Source: Neorhizobium galegae (GTDB lineage Bacteria > Pseudomonadota > Alphaproteobacteria > Rhizobiales > Rhizobiaceae). Taken from it: a stretch of DNA of 64,000 nucleotides. Positions 1 through 8,618 of this stretch are shown here, in pieces (position 1 is the stretch's first letter; the number at the start of each line of letters is the position of its first letter). The stretch spans positions 3,725,501 to 3,789,500 of the forward strand of contig NZ_CP090095.1 of assembly GCF_021391675.1 (NCBI RefSeq), read 5' to 3'. The position numbers and the translations under genes are program-made. Below the pieces are notes generated by a model, which was given only the letters and a program-made list of their open reading frames with translations, did not search any database and was not told where the DNA came from.

Positions 1-1002
1 GACCGTCAGTCCGTGAACCAGGTGGCTGCCTTCGACGCCGGCGACGACCCGCGCTCCGGCACAGGCGTGGATGATGTCGTCGACCGACGAGGCTAACGGA
101 TCGATGATCCGGAATCCGTATTTCTTCGCGAACTGTTCGGCGATATCGGACTCGTTTGACAGCAGGCGGTTTTCGCCCTTGTTACCCCGCAGGATGAAGA
201 CGCCGGGATGAACGGGAAAAGGGGGCGCCGATGCCAGAAGCTTTTCTCGAACCTGATCGGCTCGTTTCTTCTTGCCCTCGTTCTGCCCCTTGTCCCTGAA
301 GAGGATGACCTCGTCGAAATGGACGTCGCTGACATAGATCGGCTTGAGATCGAGTTTGGAGGCATATTGCGGCTCGTGCCCCCGCGTGATCGGCCGCGTC
401 GTTATCGGAGCTTCGTATTGGTCCGCCAGCGAATAGGTCAGGCAATCATCCGAAAGCCAGTTGCCGAACCAGCGATTGCCGACCCAGCTCTCGAACAGTG
501 CACCGCTGGTCGAGTGCTTGGGAGGTACATAGACAGGCAGCCGACGGCTGCGGGGTCTGAGGCTCCTCGAACACTTCGGCGCGTAGAGAACGCCATCGAT
601 GAGGTCGACATTCTTCATCCGGTAGCCGACCGTGGCCTCCTGAGTGGTTTCATAGTTTCCACGAAAGCCCTTCACGACCTCGGTGACCGGCCCGAATTGA
701 GTGCCCTTTATACGGTCGAGATGATGCGGCAAAAACTTTGCGGGACGAATGAAGCGCCGGGTCTGCGGGGCAATCGTCCAGCGATCGACGGCAACCGCTT
801 CGATATCCGGGAAAGGCATCCCGGCAATCTTTCTCAGAGAATGTACAATCGGCAAAAAAGATATCAACCAACTATCCTCGCAAGGTACAATCAGCATCGG
901 ACAAGGGGAGTTTTCCTTGTGCGAAACTCCGCATCCCGACCGAGATATTCGCATAGCTGCCAATGGTTTCGCCGCTAGTCTTTGGGCTATCGGGTTACTC
1001 AT
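1..1002 (-). CDS. GT61-family (DUF563) glycosyltransferase, 3' end beyond the window
   Basis: The minus strand is open from an in-frame stop near 1015 to base 1, so the C-terminus lies outside the window. About 334 residues are visible. The middle reads GNRWFGNWLSDD and the end reads ARVVAGVEGSHLVHGLTV, the pattern of Glyco_transf_61 (DUF563), in which a conserved Gly-His-Gly-like loop binds the nucleotide sugar. The expected role is sugar transfer to a surface polysaccharide, fitting the export and polymerisation genes next door. The start is uncertain: ATG at 1002 gives the longest form and ATG at 954 or 897 is possible; none has a strong ribosome site. Family assignment is good; donor and acceptor are unknown. 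Confidence 0.8.
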   Translation of the reverse strand, partial: MSNPIAQRLAAKPLAAMRISRSGCGVSHKENSPCPMLIVPCEDSWLISFLPIVHSLRKIAGMPFPDIEAVAVDRWTIAPQTRRFIRPAKFLPHHLDRIKGTQFGPVTEVVKGFRGNYETTQEATVGYRMKNVDLIDGVLYAPKCSRSLRPRSRRLPVYVPPKHSTSGALFESWVGNRWFGNWLSDDCLTYSLADQYEAPITTRPITRGHEPQYASKLDLKPIYVSDVHFDEVILFRDKGQNEGKKKRADQVREKLLASAPPFPVHPGVFILRGNKGENRLLSNESDIAEQFAKKYGFRIIDPLASSVDDIIHACAGARVVAGVEGSHLVHGLTV

Positions 1003-1087
1003 TTCGGCGTATCAGGCAACGTAGGCTCCCTAGCCCTCCCGAAGCGCCGCTATCGGCTCTGAACTGAGGGCATCCACCTTAGCCGTT

Positions 1088-2137
1088 TCACTCCAGGCCT
1101 TTCCTGAAGCGCCAGGTAAAACGGACAATATTCCGGATGCATAGCAACTGCGTAATGAGATAGCTGCCCTCACGAGGGTAGGCGCGCGCCACATAGTTCG
1201 CGTAGTGGGACGCGAAGGCGAGCGAGACCGGCGCCTCGCAATCGCCCGCTTCATTCATCTTGTTTGCCCGATAGCGTTGCATGAAGTCGGCAGCAAATAG
1301 CCTCAGCGCGTCGGCTTGTCGGGCATCCAGCAAGGCGGGCGGCCGTTGCCGACGGATATCCACTCCGTAGATCGCCGCGAAGCTTACGGCGGCCACGTAG
1401 TAAGAGCCAAGTTCCGTCAGATGAACCTCATCGGAGAAGATTGCTTTCAAGCGGTCCGCCGCATTCCAGTCCTCGAATCCGCTAAAGGCTGGCTCGGACG
1501 CCAGGCGCGAGACGAGCTCGGCAAGCGCAAGCGATGTTGGAATGAAGCGAATATGGTTTTTACGGCCAGCCGCCCCGATCTTATCGTTTACCCGGTTTAC
1601 GACGCATCGCCAGACGGGCAGAGCCAGCCTCTCATACTCGATCCACGGATGCGGATCCGCTAAAGACGAAAGGCTTATCCAGGGGGTGTAGAAGTATGTG
1701 ATCCCGGCTGGATTTGCCGCGGTGAACGCTTGGTGGTAGCCATGGAGGTAACGAACAGTTTCGCTCCACATCAACGCATCCAGAACACGATGTTGTTCGG
1801 TGATGATGAGAACGTTGTAAGGCTCGTCGGTCAATCGGACGAGCCCGCCGGCGGTTCGCTGCAGGATTGAAGAACCGGTCACGTTCTCCAACCTCAAGGA
1901 CACGGAAATCCCTTCCTGCCGGGCGATCCCTTTCAAATGATCAGGATAGGGTTGATCTGTCAGGCTGTGCCCGGACAGCAGGATATGGTCTCGGTTGGCC
2001 GCCGAAAGGGCTTGGGATGGAGCGTCGAGATCCCGCTCGGCGGTAACTGGATCAGGCTTGAACATGGCCGCGCCAAGTGTGAGCGCACCGACCGCGGATG
2101 TCGCGAAAGCGGCTGTCAAAATCCTCGAAAAACACAT
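1088..2137 (-). CDS. Exported SGNH/GDSL-like hydrolase
   Basis: This 349-aa protein has an N-terminal Sec signal or membrane anchor (about residues 5-25). The motif GHSLTD at 56-61 is a GDSL-type nucleophile block with Ser58. Asp236 and His239 lie in SDEVHLTELG, the DxxH pair that completes an SGNH active site. Such proteins near polysaccharide genes usually add or remove acetyl or other acyl groups in the periplasm. The start at 2137 is chosen because GGAGG lies 9 bases upstream; a longer frame to 2227 has no ribosome site and would bury the signal peptide. It is transcribed towards the GT61 gene and diverges from the export genes. The substrate is not evident. Confidence 0.75.
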   Translation of the reverse strand: MCFSRILTAAFATSAVGALTLGAAMFKPDPVTAERDLDAPSQALSAANRDHILLSGHSLTDQPYPDHLKGIARQEGISVSLRLENVTGSSILQRTAGGLVRLTDEPYNVLIITEQHRVLDALMWSETVRYLHGYHQAFTAANPAGITYFYTPWISLSSLADPHPWIEYERLALPVWRCVVNRVNDKIGAAGRKNHIRFIPTSLALAELVSRLASEPAFSGFEDWNAADRLKAIFSDEVHLTELGSYYVAAVSFAAIYGVDIRRQRPPALLDARQADALRLFAADFMQRYRANKMNEAGDCEAPVSLAFASHYANYVARAYPREGSYLITQLLCIRNIVRFTWRFRKGLE

Positions 2138-2413
2138 CTGAAATGGCCTCCGACGTTTGTCCGCGATCTGGGCATGATTGGCTTCGGTTTTTCCGACAAA
2201 AATCCGAACCGAGGCCGTAAGCACCACGGCCGCGGCCGCATAGGCATGGCCGCATCGCTCAGCCGAGCCACCAGGAGATATTGGTTAAGGTCGGCCGGTC
2301 GTTTCGCAAGCGGCTGCGTGCGCGATGCGCTCATCTTAAAGTCGATTAGTACTTTCAGGCTCATCCGTTAGATGGAGGATTTGGGATCGGAAGCTTACCT
2401 CTTTGTGCTCTGT

Positions 2414-2441
2414 TTGCAGGTGCCTAAGGCCGCCCTAGTAT
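2414..2441 (+). promoter_or_regulatory. Possible sigma70-type promoter of the polysaccharide export operon
   Basis: TTGCAG (2414-2419) and TAGTAT (2436-2441) are separated by 16 bases, about 55 bases before the export-protein start. The two hexamers are imperfect, so this is a weak prediction. The rest of 2138-2495, between divergent genes, shows no convincing ORF. Confidence 0.3.
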
Positions 2442-2495
2442 AAACCGTCTTGTCCCAGTTGGACGGGAAGGGGTTACCGATCATTGGGGGTCTGT

Positions 2496-3749
2496 ATGCG
2501 TGGGATAACGAGTCTCGCGGGGCTTTTGCTCTGCCTGACATTTGGGGACGTTGCAGCTCAGACGACCTATCGCCTGCAGCCGGGAGATACGCTGCAGGTA
2601 TGGATTGCCCAGGAGCCTGAGCTTACCCGCGAGGTCGTCATTGCTCCGGATGGGTGGCTGTCGTTCCCGCTGGCGGGCCATATTCAGAGCGCGGGGCTTT
2701 CCCTTTCGGAACTGGAAGCGCAACTTCTCGGGCGGCTGAAGACCTATTTCAAGGACAGCCCCAATCTCACCATCATGCTGCGCCCCAATTCCCAGAACCC
2801 GCAGCTGATCTATGTCCTCGGCGAAGTCGACAACCCCGGCGAATATCCATATCGCGCCAACATGACCGTCCTTCATGGCATCAGTGTCGCCGGCGGCGTT
2901 TATCGCACGCCCTTGCTGGCTGCCGATCAGGACCGGTCAGTGGTGGTAAAACGCGAAGTCGAACACTCCCAAAAACGCCTGCAGGAACTGCGGGCACGCA
3001 TCACCCGCCTGGAGGCGGAAATGCGCGAAGAAAAGTCCATCGGCACGGCCGAAACCCTCGCCGCCGATCCGGCCCTTGCGCAGGAACAATCGCTCCTGAA
3101 CGCCCGGATGGAAGCGCTCGCCTTGGAGGAAAAAGCCCAGGCCCAGGCAAACCAGCTCACGGAGCGAAACAGCCTCGCGATGCAGGAGCAAGCCGACACC
3201 CTGACGAAACGGATAGACTTGGCAAGGCGTCGCCTCCAGAGCATCAACGGGCTAGTCGCCAAGGGCGTGACCGAAGGCTCCCAGCAGATGGTCCAGGAAG
3301 GCACGATTGCCGAACTCGAGGGACAGGTCAGCCGACTGACATCTGAAATCGCAGTCGCCGAGCGGGCAAAAATGGCGGAGATCGCCCGTTATGACAGCGC
3401 ACGCCAGGCGCAACGGACCCAATTGCTGGTTGAACTCAATGCAGCCAACCGCGAACAGGAGGAGGTCGCGGCGCGGCTTGCCGACAGCACGCGGATCATG
3501 ACGATCTATGGCGAGAGTGCCGCCTCGAACCATCAAAAAGAGCGCCGCGTGCTCGGTTATCAGATCGTGCGCACCGCCAACGGTGAAACACGGGAGTTCG
3601 CCGCAACCGAGATGACCCCGATCCTGCCCGGCGATCTGCTGCGCGTCGTCTACAGCGATCCCGCGAACAACCAAGATGCGGGGGCGGTACAGCCATTGGC
3701 CCAGGTCGGAAGCCGTACGTCCGGGTTAACGACGAGAGCGGCTCGATAA
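2496..3749 (+). CDS. Polysaccharide export outer-membrane protein (OPX/Wza class, ExoF-like)
   Basis: The 417-aa protein starts with a Sec signal peptide (about 1-22). A Poly_export domain follows (YRLQPGDTLQVWI from about residue 25), then an SLBB-type ligand domain (IYVLGEVDNPGEYPYRAN), a long charged coiled coil (about 150-340) and a C-terminal beta segment ending in the ILPGDLLRVVY block. Length and layout match Sinorhizobium ExoF, which works with the ExoP co-polymerase in EPS export. No lipobox is seen, unlike Wza. ATG at 2496 is preferred over TTG at 2484 because GGGGG lies 5 bases upstream. It heads a plus-strand run of export and glycosyltransferase genes. The function is well supported; the exported polymer is unknown. 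Confidence 0.88.
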   Translation: MRGITSLAGLLLCLTFGDVAAQTTYRLQPGDTLQVWIAQEPELTREVVIAPDGWLSFPLAGHIQSAGLSLSELEAQLLGRLKTYFKDSPNLTIMLRPNSQNPQLIYVLGEVDNPGEYPYRANMTVLHGISVAGGVYRTPLLAADQDRSVVVKREVEHSQKRLQELRARITRLEAEMREEKSIGTAETLAADPALAQEQSLLNARMEALALEEKAQAQANQLTERNSLAMQEQADTLTKRIDLARRRLQSINGLVAKGVTEGSQQMVQEGTIAELEGQVSRLTSEIAVAERAKMAEIARYDSARQAQRTQLLVELNAANREQEEVAARLADSTRIMTIYGESAASNHQKERRVLGYQIVRTANGETREFAATEMTPILPGDLLRVVYSDPANNQDAGAVQPLAQVGSRTSGLTTRAAR

Positions 3750-3762
3750 GGGAGACTTCGTG

Positions 3763-3807
3763 ATGACCAATGTATTTCGTACGCGAAGCAATGAGGCGAC
3801 AGCATGA
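3763..3807 (+). CDS. 14-codon leader ORF overlapping the co-polymerase start
   Basis: ATG at 3763 follows GGGAGA with a 7-base gap and encodes MTNVFRTRSNEATA, ending in a TGA that overlaps the next gene's ATG (ATGA at 3804-3807). The ribosome site here is better than the one in front of the co-polymerase. This arrangement could feed ribosomes to the co-polymerase by translational coupling. The peptide has no recognisable function and may simply be a leader. Confidence 0.35.
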   Translation: MTNVFRTRSNEATA

Positions 3808-5294
3808 TCAATGAATTAGGACGCAATATTCTCTATTTTATCGAGATCGCACTCGCCAAACCTTTCTATGCCATCGTGCCCGCTCTGGTTACTCTTATGG
3901 TCGGGGCCTACTTCATTTACTCCATGCCTCGGAGCTATTACTCCGACGCGCTGCTGCTGATGGAATTCCAGCAGATACCGACAACGCTCGTATCGCCGAC
4001 CGTATCGAACGACCGCCTGCTGTTCATCGAGCAACGGGTACTCTCACGCAACAGCCTGCTGGCGCTGGCCGACAAGCATGGTCTTTTTCCAAATCTGCGG
4101 GAGCCCCTCGCCAAGAACAATTTTGCCGCCGTGATACGCAACAACATCACTCTCCAGATATCGGTGACCGACGGAGCCGACCGCACCGCAAGCAATGCCT
4201 CCGTCAGGATCGGCTTTAAATATGACGATCCCGTCGTTTCTGCGAATATGGTGTCGGACCTCGTGTCGCAGGTCATCGAAGAAAACCGGCGCATCCGCAC
4301 GGCGCGTGCCTCGGAAGCGACCAAGTTCCTCACGCAGGAAGCCAATAACGTCACGCAACGTCTCCGCGAGAGGGAAGGCGCCTGGACCAGATATATCGAA
4401 GAAAACAAGGAGTCCCATCCCACTCGGATCCCGACCCTGCTGATCGAGCTTCAGACCAAGGAACTGGAACTCGCGACGCTCGATCGGGCGGCCATTGCGT
4501 TGAATGAGGAGATCGGGATCTATGAGGCGCAGCTGCGTATTGGTCCCGGGCAGACGACAGAGGTTACGCGTTTTCATGGGCAGCTCATCGAGCTTGAGCG
4601 TGATTTTGCAGTGAAGTCCGTCATTTATTCGGACACCCATCCGCAAATCCGTGCCATGAAGCAGCGTCTCGAGGAGATGCGGGCTCAGGTCGCACCCGCC
4701 GCGCCGCGCGATGGATCGGCGACCATGCCGACGCCGGAACAGATCAAGACGCTTCCGCCCGAGCTCATGCTGATTGCTGAACGTATCGCAATGGCAAAGC
4801 CACGCCGGGAACAGAACCTCGCACAACGGAACTCCCTCGTAGAACGCATCGGCCGACTGCGGGAACTCATCTCCCACGCTCCCGAAGTTGGAGCGCAGAT
4901 CGAAGCGAACGAAGCCGAGAAAGTCTCGCTTCAGCGAAACATGAACGAGATGCAGAATAAACTCGATGCCGCGCGCCTCGGCGAGCGCCTGGAGGAAGGC
5001 GATGCCGCCCAGCAGATCGAGGTGATCGAGGAGCCGGAAGTTGCCAAAGTTGCTTCAGGACCGCGGCGGCTTCATCTGGCCGCCGCGGTTTGCGCCGCAG
5101 CGGCGATGGCCGCGGCTGCAGGAATTTACGCCAGGCATCTGTTTGATCGAACCGTTCGCGGCGCGTTTGATCTCAGCCACGCTCTGGCGGGAGAAACTCT
5201 GGTGGTCATCCCACATTGGAAGCCGAAGCGACGCATAGCCAAGGCGTTCCGGAATTCCACATTCACCAACCCAAGTCCGATCGCGGGAGGGTGA
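3804..5294 (+). CDS. Polysaccharide co-polymerase (Wzz/ExoP N-terminal type, no kinase domain)
   Basis: The 496-aa inner-membrane protein has TM1 at about 21-40, a large periplasmic region rich in coiled coil (about 165-240 and 335-400), and TM2 at about 423-442. A short cytoplasmic tail (GETLVVIPHW) resembles the linker before the kinase in ExoP-type proteins. It ends there, so the kinase half is carried by the next gene. Co-polymerases of this class set chain length and couple Wzy polymerisation to OPX export. It follows the export gene by about 50 bases and is preceded by a coupled 14-codon ORF. The assignment is firm from topology and context. Confidence 0.88.
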   Translation: MINELGRNILYFIEIALAKPFYAIVPALVTLMVGAYFIYSMPRSYYSDALLLMEFQQIPTTLVSPTVSNDRLLFIEQRVLSRNSLLALADKHGLFPNLREPLAKNNFAAVIRNNITLQISVTDGADRTASNASVRIGFKYDDPVVSANMVSDLVSQVIEENRRIRTARASEATKFLTQEANNVTQRLREREGAWTRYIEENKESHPTRIPTLLIELQTKELELATLDRAAIALNEEIGIYEAQLRIGPGQTTEVTRFHGQLIELERDFAVKSVIYSDTHPQIRAMKQRLEEMRAQVAPAAPRDGSATMPTPEQIKTLPPELMLIAERIAMAKPRREQNLAQRNSLVERIGRLRELISHAPEVGAQIEANEAEKVSLQRNMNEMQNKLDAARLGERLEEGDAAQQIEVIEEPEVAKVASGPRRLHLAAAVCAAAAMAAAAGIYARHLFDRTVRGAFDLSHALAGETLVVIPHWKPKRRIAKAFRNSTFTNPSPIAGG

Positions 5295-5362
5295 CATCAC
5301 ACCAATCCGGCAGGACCGCCTTTAGTTGAAAATCGCACCTATGGGATAGGGCAGGGAATTTT

Positions 5363-6157
5363 ATGGAAATCATCAAGAATATCTCGGCTCGAGGAAGAAT
5401 GGCGGAAAGACTGGACGGCACCGGTCTCGCCGAGCTGAATGCCGGCTACCTCAACAGCTCGGCCAATGGAATCCATTCCTATGAAGAATGTCCGCCGCCT
5501 GACCTCTCGCCGGTCTCCCCCACCTTCCTGTATGCAAATCGCATCATCGCTTTCGACAGCGACAGTTCGATGGCACACGCCTATGACATCCTGCGAAACC
5601 AGCTGCTGACCGAACACAAGGATGAGGACACGCGGGTGATCTCGGTGACCGCCCCGACGACCGGCTGCGGCACCACCGTAACCGCCATCAATCTGGCGCT
5701 CAGCTTTGCCCGCGTACCCGGATCCAACGTTCTGCTGGTCGACGCCAACTTCCGGGATCCCGCAGTCGGCAACATACTCGGACTGCCGCCTCGTCCGCCA
5801 TTGGAGGACCCAATCCGCGGGTGGCTGACGACGCTGGACATACGAGGCCTTCATTGCCATCTGCTGCGTGCCGCCTGGGGGCCGGGCAGAATTCCACTGC
5901 CGGCTGACTTGGCCCGCATGACGACGCAGATCGAATTTGTGCGACAGATGCTGAAGCCGACGATCGTTCTCTTCGATCTGCCGCCGATGTTGAGTTCGGA
6001 CGAGGTGATCCCGTTCGTCGATATGTCGGACACCGCCGTGATCGTACTCGCCATTGGTAAGTCAAAGCTTTCTGAACTGGACATCTGCCGGAGCTATCTC
6101 GGCTCCGAAAAAAGCATGCAGGTGGTCCTGAACAAGACGAAGAGGCACGGCCTTTGA
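5363..6157 (+). CDS. BY-kinase/CpsD-like ATPase with degenerate Walker A
   Basis: This 264-aa protein has the CpsD/CapB fold markers: Walker A' VLLVDANFRDPAV (123-135), Walker B-like VLFDLPPML, and a P-loop region before NLALSFA. The P-loop reads APTTGCGTT (97-105); aligned with GxGK[ST], the invariant lysine is Thr104. No tyrosine cluster is present at the C-terminus (KTKRHGL). It therefore looks like a non-phosphorylating partner of the co-polymerase rather than an active tyrosine kinase; that is inference. It lies between the co-polymerase and a glycosyltransferase whose ATG overlaps its TGA. The ribosome site is weak. Confidence 0.8.
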   Translation: MEIIKNISARGRMAERLDGTGLAELNAGYLNSSANGIHSYEECPPPDLSPVSPTFLYANRIIAFDSDSSMAHAYDILRNQLLTEHKDEDTRVISVTAPTTGCGTTVTAINLALSFARVPGSNVLLVDANFRDPAVGNILGLPPRPPLEDPIRGWLTTLDIRGLHCHLLRAAWGPGRIPLPADLARMTTQIEFVRQMLKPTIVLFDLPPMLSSDEVIPFVDMSDTAVIVLAIGKSKLSELDICRSYLGSEKSMQVVLNKTKRHGL

Positions 6158-7146
6158 TGGATGTCGAACATAGCCGGCAAGACGACGCCCCGCGGCTGAA
6201 ACTGGTGGTCGTCATCGTCAACTATCGGACCGCCGATCTGACCATCGATTGCCTTGCCTCCTTGAGTGTTCCGGGCACGGTTCCGGATGGGACGCGGATC
6301 GTTGCCGTCGAGGGAGGGTCCGGCGATCGTTCGGCCGAACTCATTGCGGCCGCCATAGAGGAGAACGGCTGGACGAACGCCGTATGTCTCCCGCTCGAGA
6401 CGAACGGCGGCTTTGCCTACGGCAACAACCGGGGCATCGAGTATGCCACGGCGAACTTCGGCCGGCCGGACTATGTGCTGCTCCTCAATCCCGATACCAT
6501 CGCACGCCCCGGCAGCATTAGCCGTCTCGTGGAATTCATGGACGGCAAGCCTGATGCCGGCATCGCCGGCAGCCGTCTGGAGCATCCGGACGGGCGGGGC
6601 CAGGCCTGCGCTTTCCGCTTTCCTTCGATTACCAATGAATTCGAAAGCGAGGCCAGGCTAGGCCCGGTCACCCGCCTCCTCGGGCGCTGGCGTATCGTCC
6701 CCGACATGCCGAAGGAGCCAAGCCGGATCGACTGGGTTTCCGGGGCCAGCCTGATGATCAGGACAGAGGTCCTCGACCAGATCGGCGTGCTCGACGAAGG
6801 GTATTTCCTCTATTACGAGGAGGTCGACTTCTGTATCCGGGCAGCGCGCGCCGGATGGTCCTGCTGGCACGTGCCGCAAAGCCGCGTCATCCACCTGGTC
6901 GGCCAATCGACGGGTGTGACGCGACACATCAAACCTTCCAGGCGACCGGCCTATTGGTTCGAGTCCCGGCGGCGCTACCATCTGAAACATCATGGAGCCG
7001 TATTCTCGGTTCTCTCGGACCTTGCCTGGCTTTGCGGACACATCGCCTGGCGCGTCCGCCTTCTCGCAGAAGGCAAGCCCTCAAGCGGACCGCCGCATCT
7101 GCTGCAGGATTTCATTCGTCACTCGGGGCCATTTCGCAGGGTCTGA
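6157..7146 (+). CDS. GT2-family glycosyltransferase (rhamnosyltransferase-like)
   Basis: The 329-aa protein has GT-A features in order: VVIVNYRTADLT near the N-terminus, NGGFAYGNNRG, the DxD-like LLLNPDTIA, the acceptor-region SGASLMIR, and GYFLYYEEVDFCIRAARAGW. This set is typical of the WbbL-like branch of GT2, many of which transfer rhamnose or related deoxysugars to lipid-linked intermediates. The start overlaps the previous stop (TGATG), so translation is coupled to the BY-kinase-like gene. It converges with the GT4 gene downstream. The sugar specificity is not determined. Confidence 0.87.
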   Translation: MDVEHSRQDDAPRLKLVVVIVNYRTADLTIDCLASLSVPGTVPDGTRIVAVEGGSGDRSAELIAAAIEENGWTNAVCLPLETNGGFAYGNNRGIEYATANFGRPDYVLLLNPDTIARPGSISRLVEFMDGKPDAGIAGSRLEHPDGRGQACAFRFPSITNEFESEARLGPVTRLLGRWRIVPDMPKEPSRIDWVSGASLMIRTEVLDQIGVLDEGYFLYYEEVDFCIRAARAGWSCWHVPQSRVIHLVGQSTGVTRHIKPSRRPAYWFESRRRYHLKHHGAVFSVLSDLAWLCGHIAWRVRLLAEGKPSSGPPHLLQDFIRHSGPFRRV

Positions 7147-7170
7147 CCGCCTTCGCAAATACCGACCGGT

Positions 7171-8376
7171 TTAAACAACTCCCGGTCGGGCCATCAGTAT
7201 TTCCAGCGCCGCCGCCGATCTGTTGATGTCATGCCGTTCGAGCGTCCGGCGCCGTCCCGCCTCGCCTTTGCGAAACAATTCGACATCGCTTGCGAACAGC
7301 GCCTGCCGCATTGCGCCGGTCAGCGCCTCCAGATCGCCGGCGGGAACGAGCCAGCCGTTGTCCGGTTGAACGAGCTCGGGGATGCCGGCAATATAGGTCG
7401 AGATCACCGGGCGCTTCAGAGCCATGCTCTCCATCAGCACGACGGGAAGGCCCTCCGCGAAACTTGGCAGCACCAGAGCCTTGGCCCGAAGGATTTCGCT
7501 GCGCACGTCGTCCTGCGAGATCGTGCCGGTCAGCACGACCGTATCGCCGAGGCCGAGCCGTTCGATTTCGTGTCCGATTTCAGCCCGCAGCGGGCCGTCG
7601 CCAACAAGGACGAGTTGGAAGCACATCCCCTCGGCCCGCAGGTTTGCCGCCGCCTGCAGCAGAAGGAGATGGCCTTTCTGTTCGGACAGCCGGGCAATGC
7701 AGACAAGACGTTGGCTGGTGCCATGCACGCCCACGTCGTCGCTCAGGTAGCGCTGGTCGATGCCGCAATGAACGACCTCGATCTTCCGCCAATCTCCAAG
7801 GTCGGCCCAGCGCAGCAGCTGGCTGCGACCATAGGAGCTGACGGCGACGACAAATGACGAAGCCCTGATCTTGTCGCCGAGCCCCAGCGTTTCGGGCCGA
7901 TCGAATTCCTCCGGCCCGTGGACTGTGAAACTGAATTTCATGCCGCCGATCTGATGTGCCAGTGTCGCAACCGTCGCAGGGTTAGTGCCGAAATGCACAT
8001 GCAGGTGATCGATCTCGTCCCTGCGGCACCAATCGGCCAGGATCAACGCTTCGAAGAAGTACACGAGGTGATGCAGGTAACGTCCGCCTGACGTCCTCGC
8101 GAACCGGAACGCACCTCCCAATGCCTTCAACGAATTCCCAGGGCGGGAAAGCAGTTGGCGGGCGACGCACGCCATGGCCCGTATCATCGGGGTGCGCAGG
8201 ATATGGCGAGTATGTCGAGCTTCTCCGATGTCATCGGGATCCTTCAGCGCGCCACGAAAGGGACGCACCGCATATCGTTCGACCCGATGCCCCCTCGCCT
8301 CCAGCGCTACGATTTCGCGCCGTATGAACGTGTGGCTCGGCGCCGGATACTGGTTGGTGAAATACGCAATCCGCAT
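7171..8376 (-). CDS. GT4-family glycosyltransferase
   Basis: The 401-aa protein starts MRIAYFTNQYPAPSHTFIRR, the usual GT-B opening with a glycine/arginine loop. Its C-terminal half has LVCIARLSEQKGHLLLL, LVGDGPLRAEI, and the EX7E donor motif in FAEGLPVVLMESMALKRPVI followed by GIPELV. It matches retaining GT4 enzymes such as ExoL/AmsK-type glycosyltransferases, which are cytoplasmic and often use UDP- or GDP-sugars. The gene is on the opposite strand from its neighbours and diverges from the next GT2 gene across about 240 bases with no other gene. Family is secure, substrate unknown. Confidence 0.88.
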   Translation of the reverse strand: MRIAYFTNQYPAPSHTFIRREIVALEARGHRVERYAVRPFRGALKDPDDIGEARHTRHILRTPMIRAMACVARQLLSRPGNSLKALGGAFRFARTSGGRYLHHLVYFFEALILADWCRRDEIDHLHVHFGTNPATVATLAHQIGGMKFSFTVHGPEEFDRPETLGLGDKIRASSFVVAVSSYGRSQLLRWADLGDWRKIEVVHCGIDQRYLSDDVGVHGTSQRLVCIARLSEQKGHLLLLQAAANLRAEGMCFQLVLVGDGPLRAEIGHEIERLGLGDTVVLTGTISQDDVRSEILRAKALVLPSFAEGLPVVLMESMALKRPVISTYIAGIPELVQPDNGWLVPAGDLEALTGAMRQALFASDVELFRKGEAGRRRTLERHDINRSAAALEILMARPGVV

Positions 8377-8618
8377 TCCACAAACATCCCTTCATCTTTG
8401 CCGATCGTCGGCAATTCCCCTTGGAACCGGTATAGCAAAAAGGGCTTCGGAGGCTCAGTGGGACAAAGAGCTTAGGGCCGCGGCATCGGCTTCCACCAAA
8501 GAGGTAAATTTACAGCCGCGATCCCGAATTCTACAAATAGAATATGGGCTTACCAGGTTGGCAGGCCGAGATCGCGACTGGCGACGACCGCCAGACCAAC
8601 GGCCGGGGACAAGCACGC

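Noticed and set aside
208..978. Open frame of 256 codons on the plus strand
   Set aside because: It is antisense to the minus-strand frame that carries clear GT61 motifs to the window edge; the plus-strand product has no recognisable domain.
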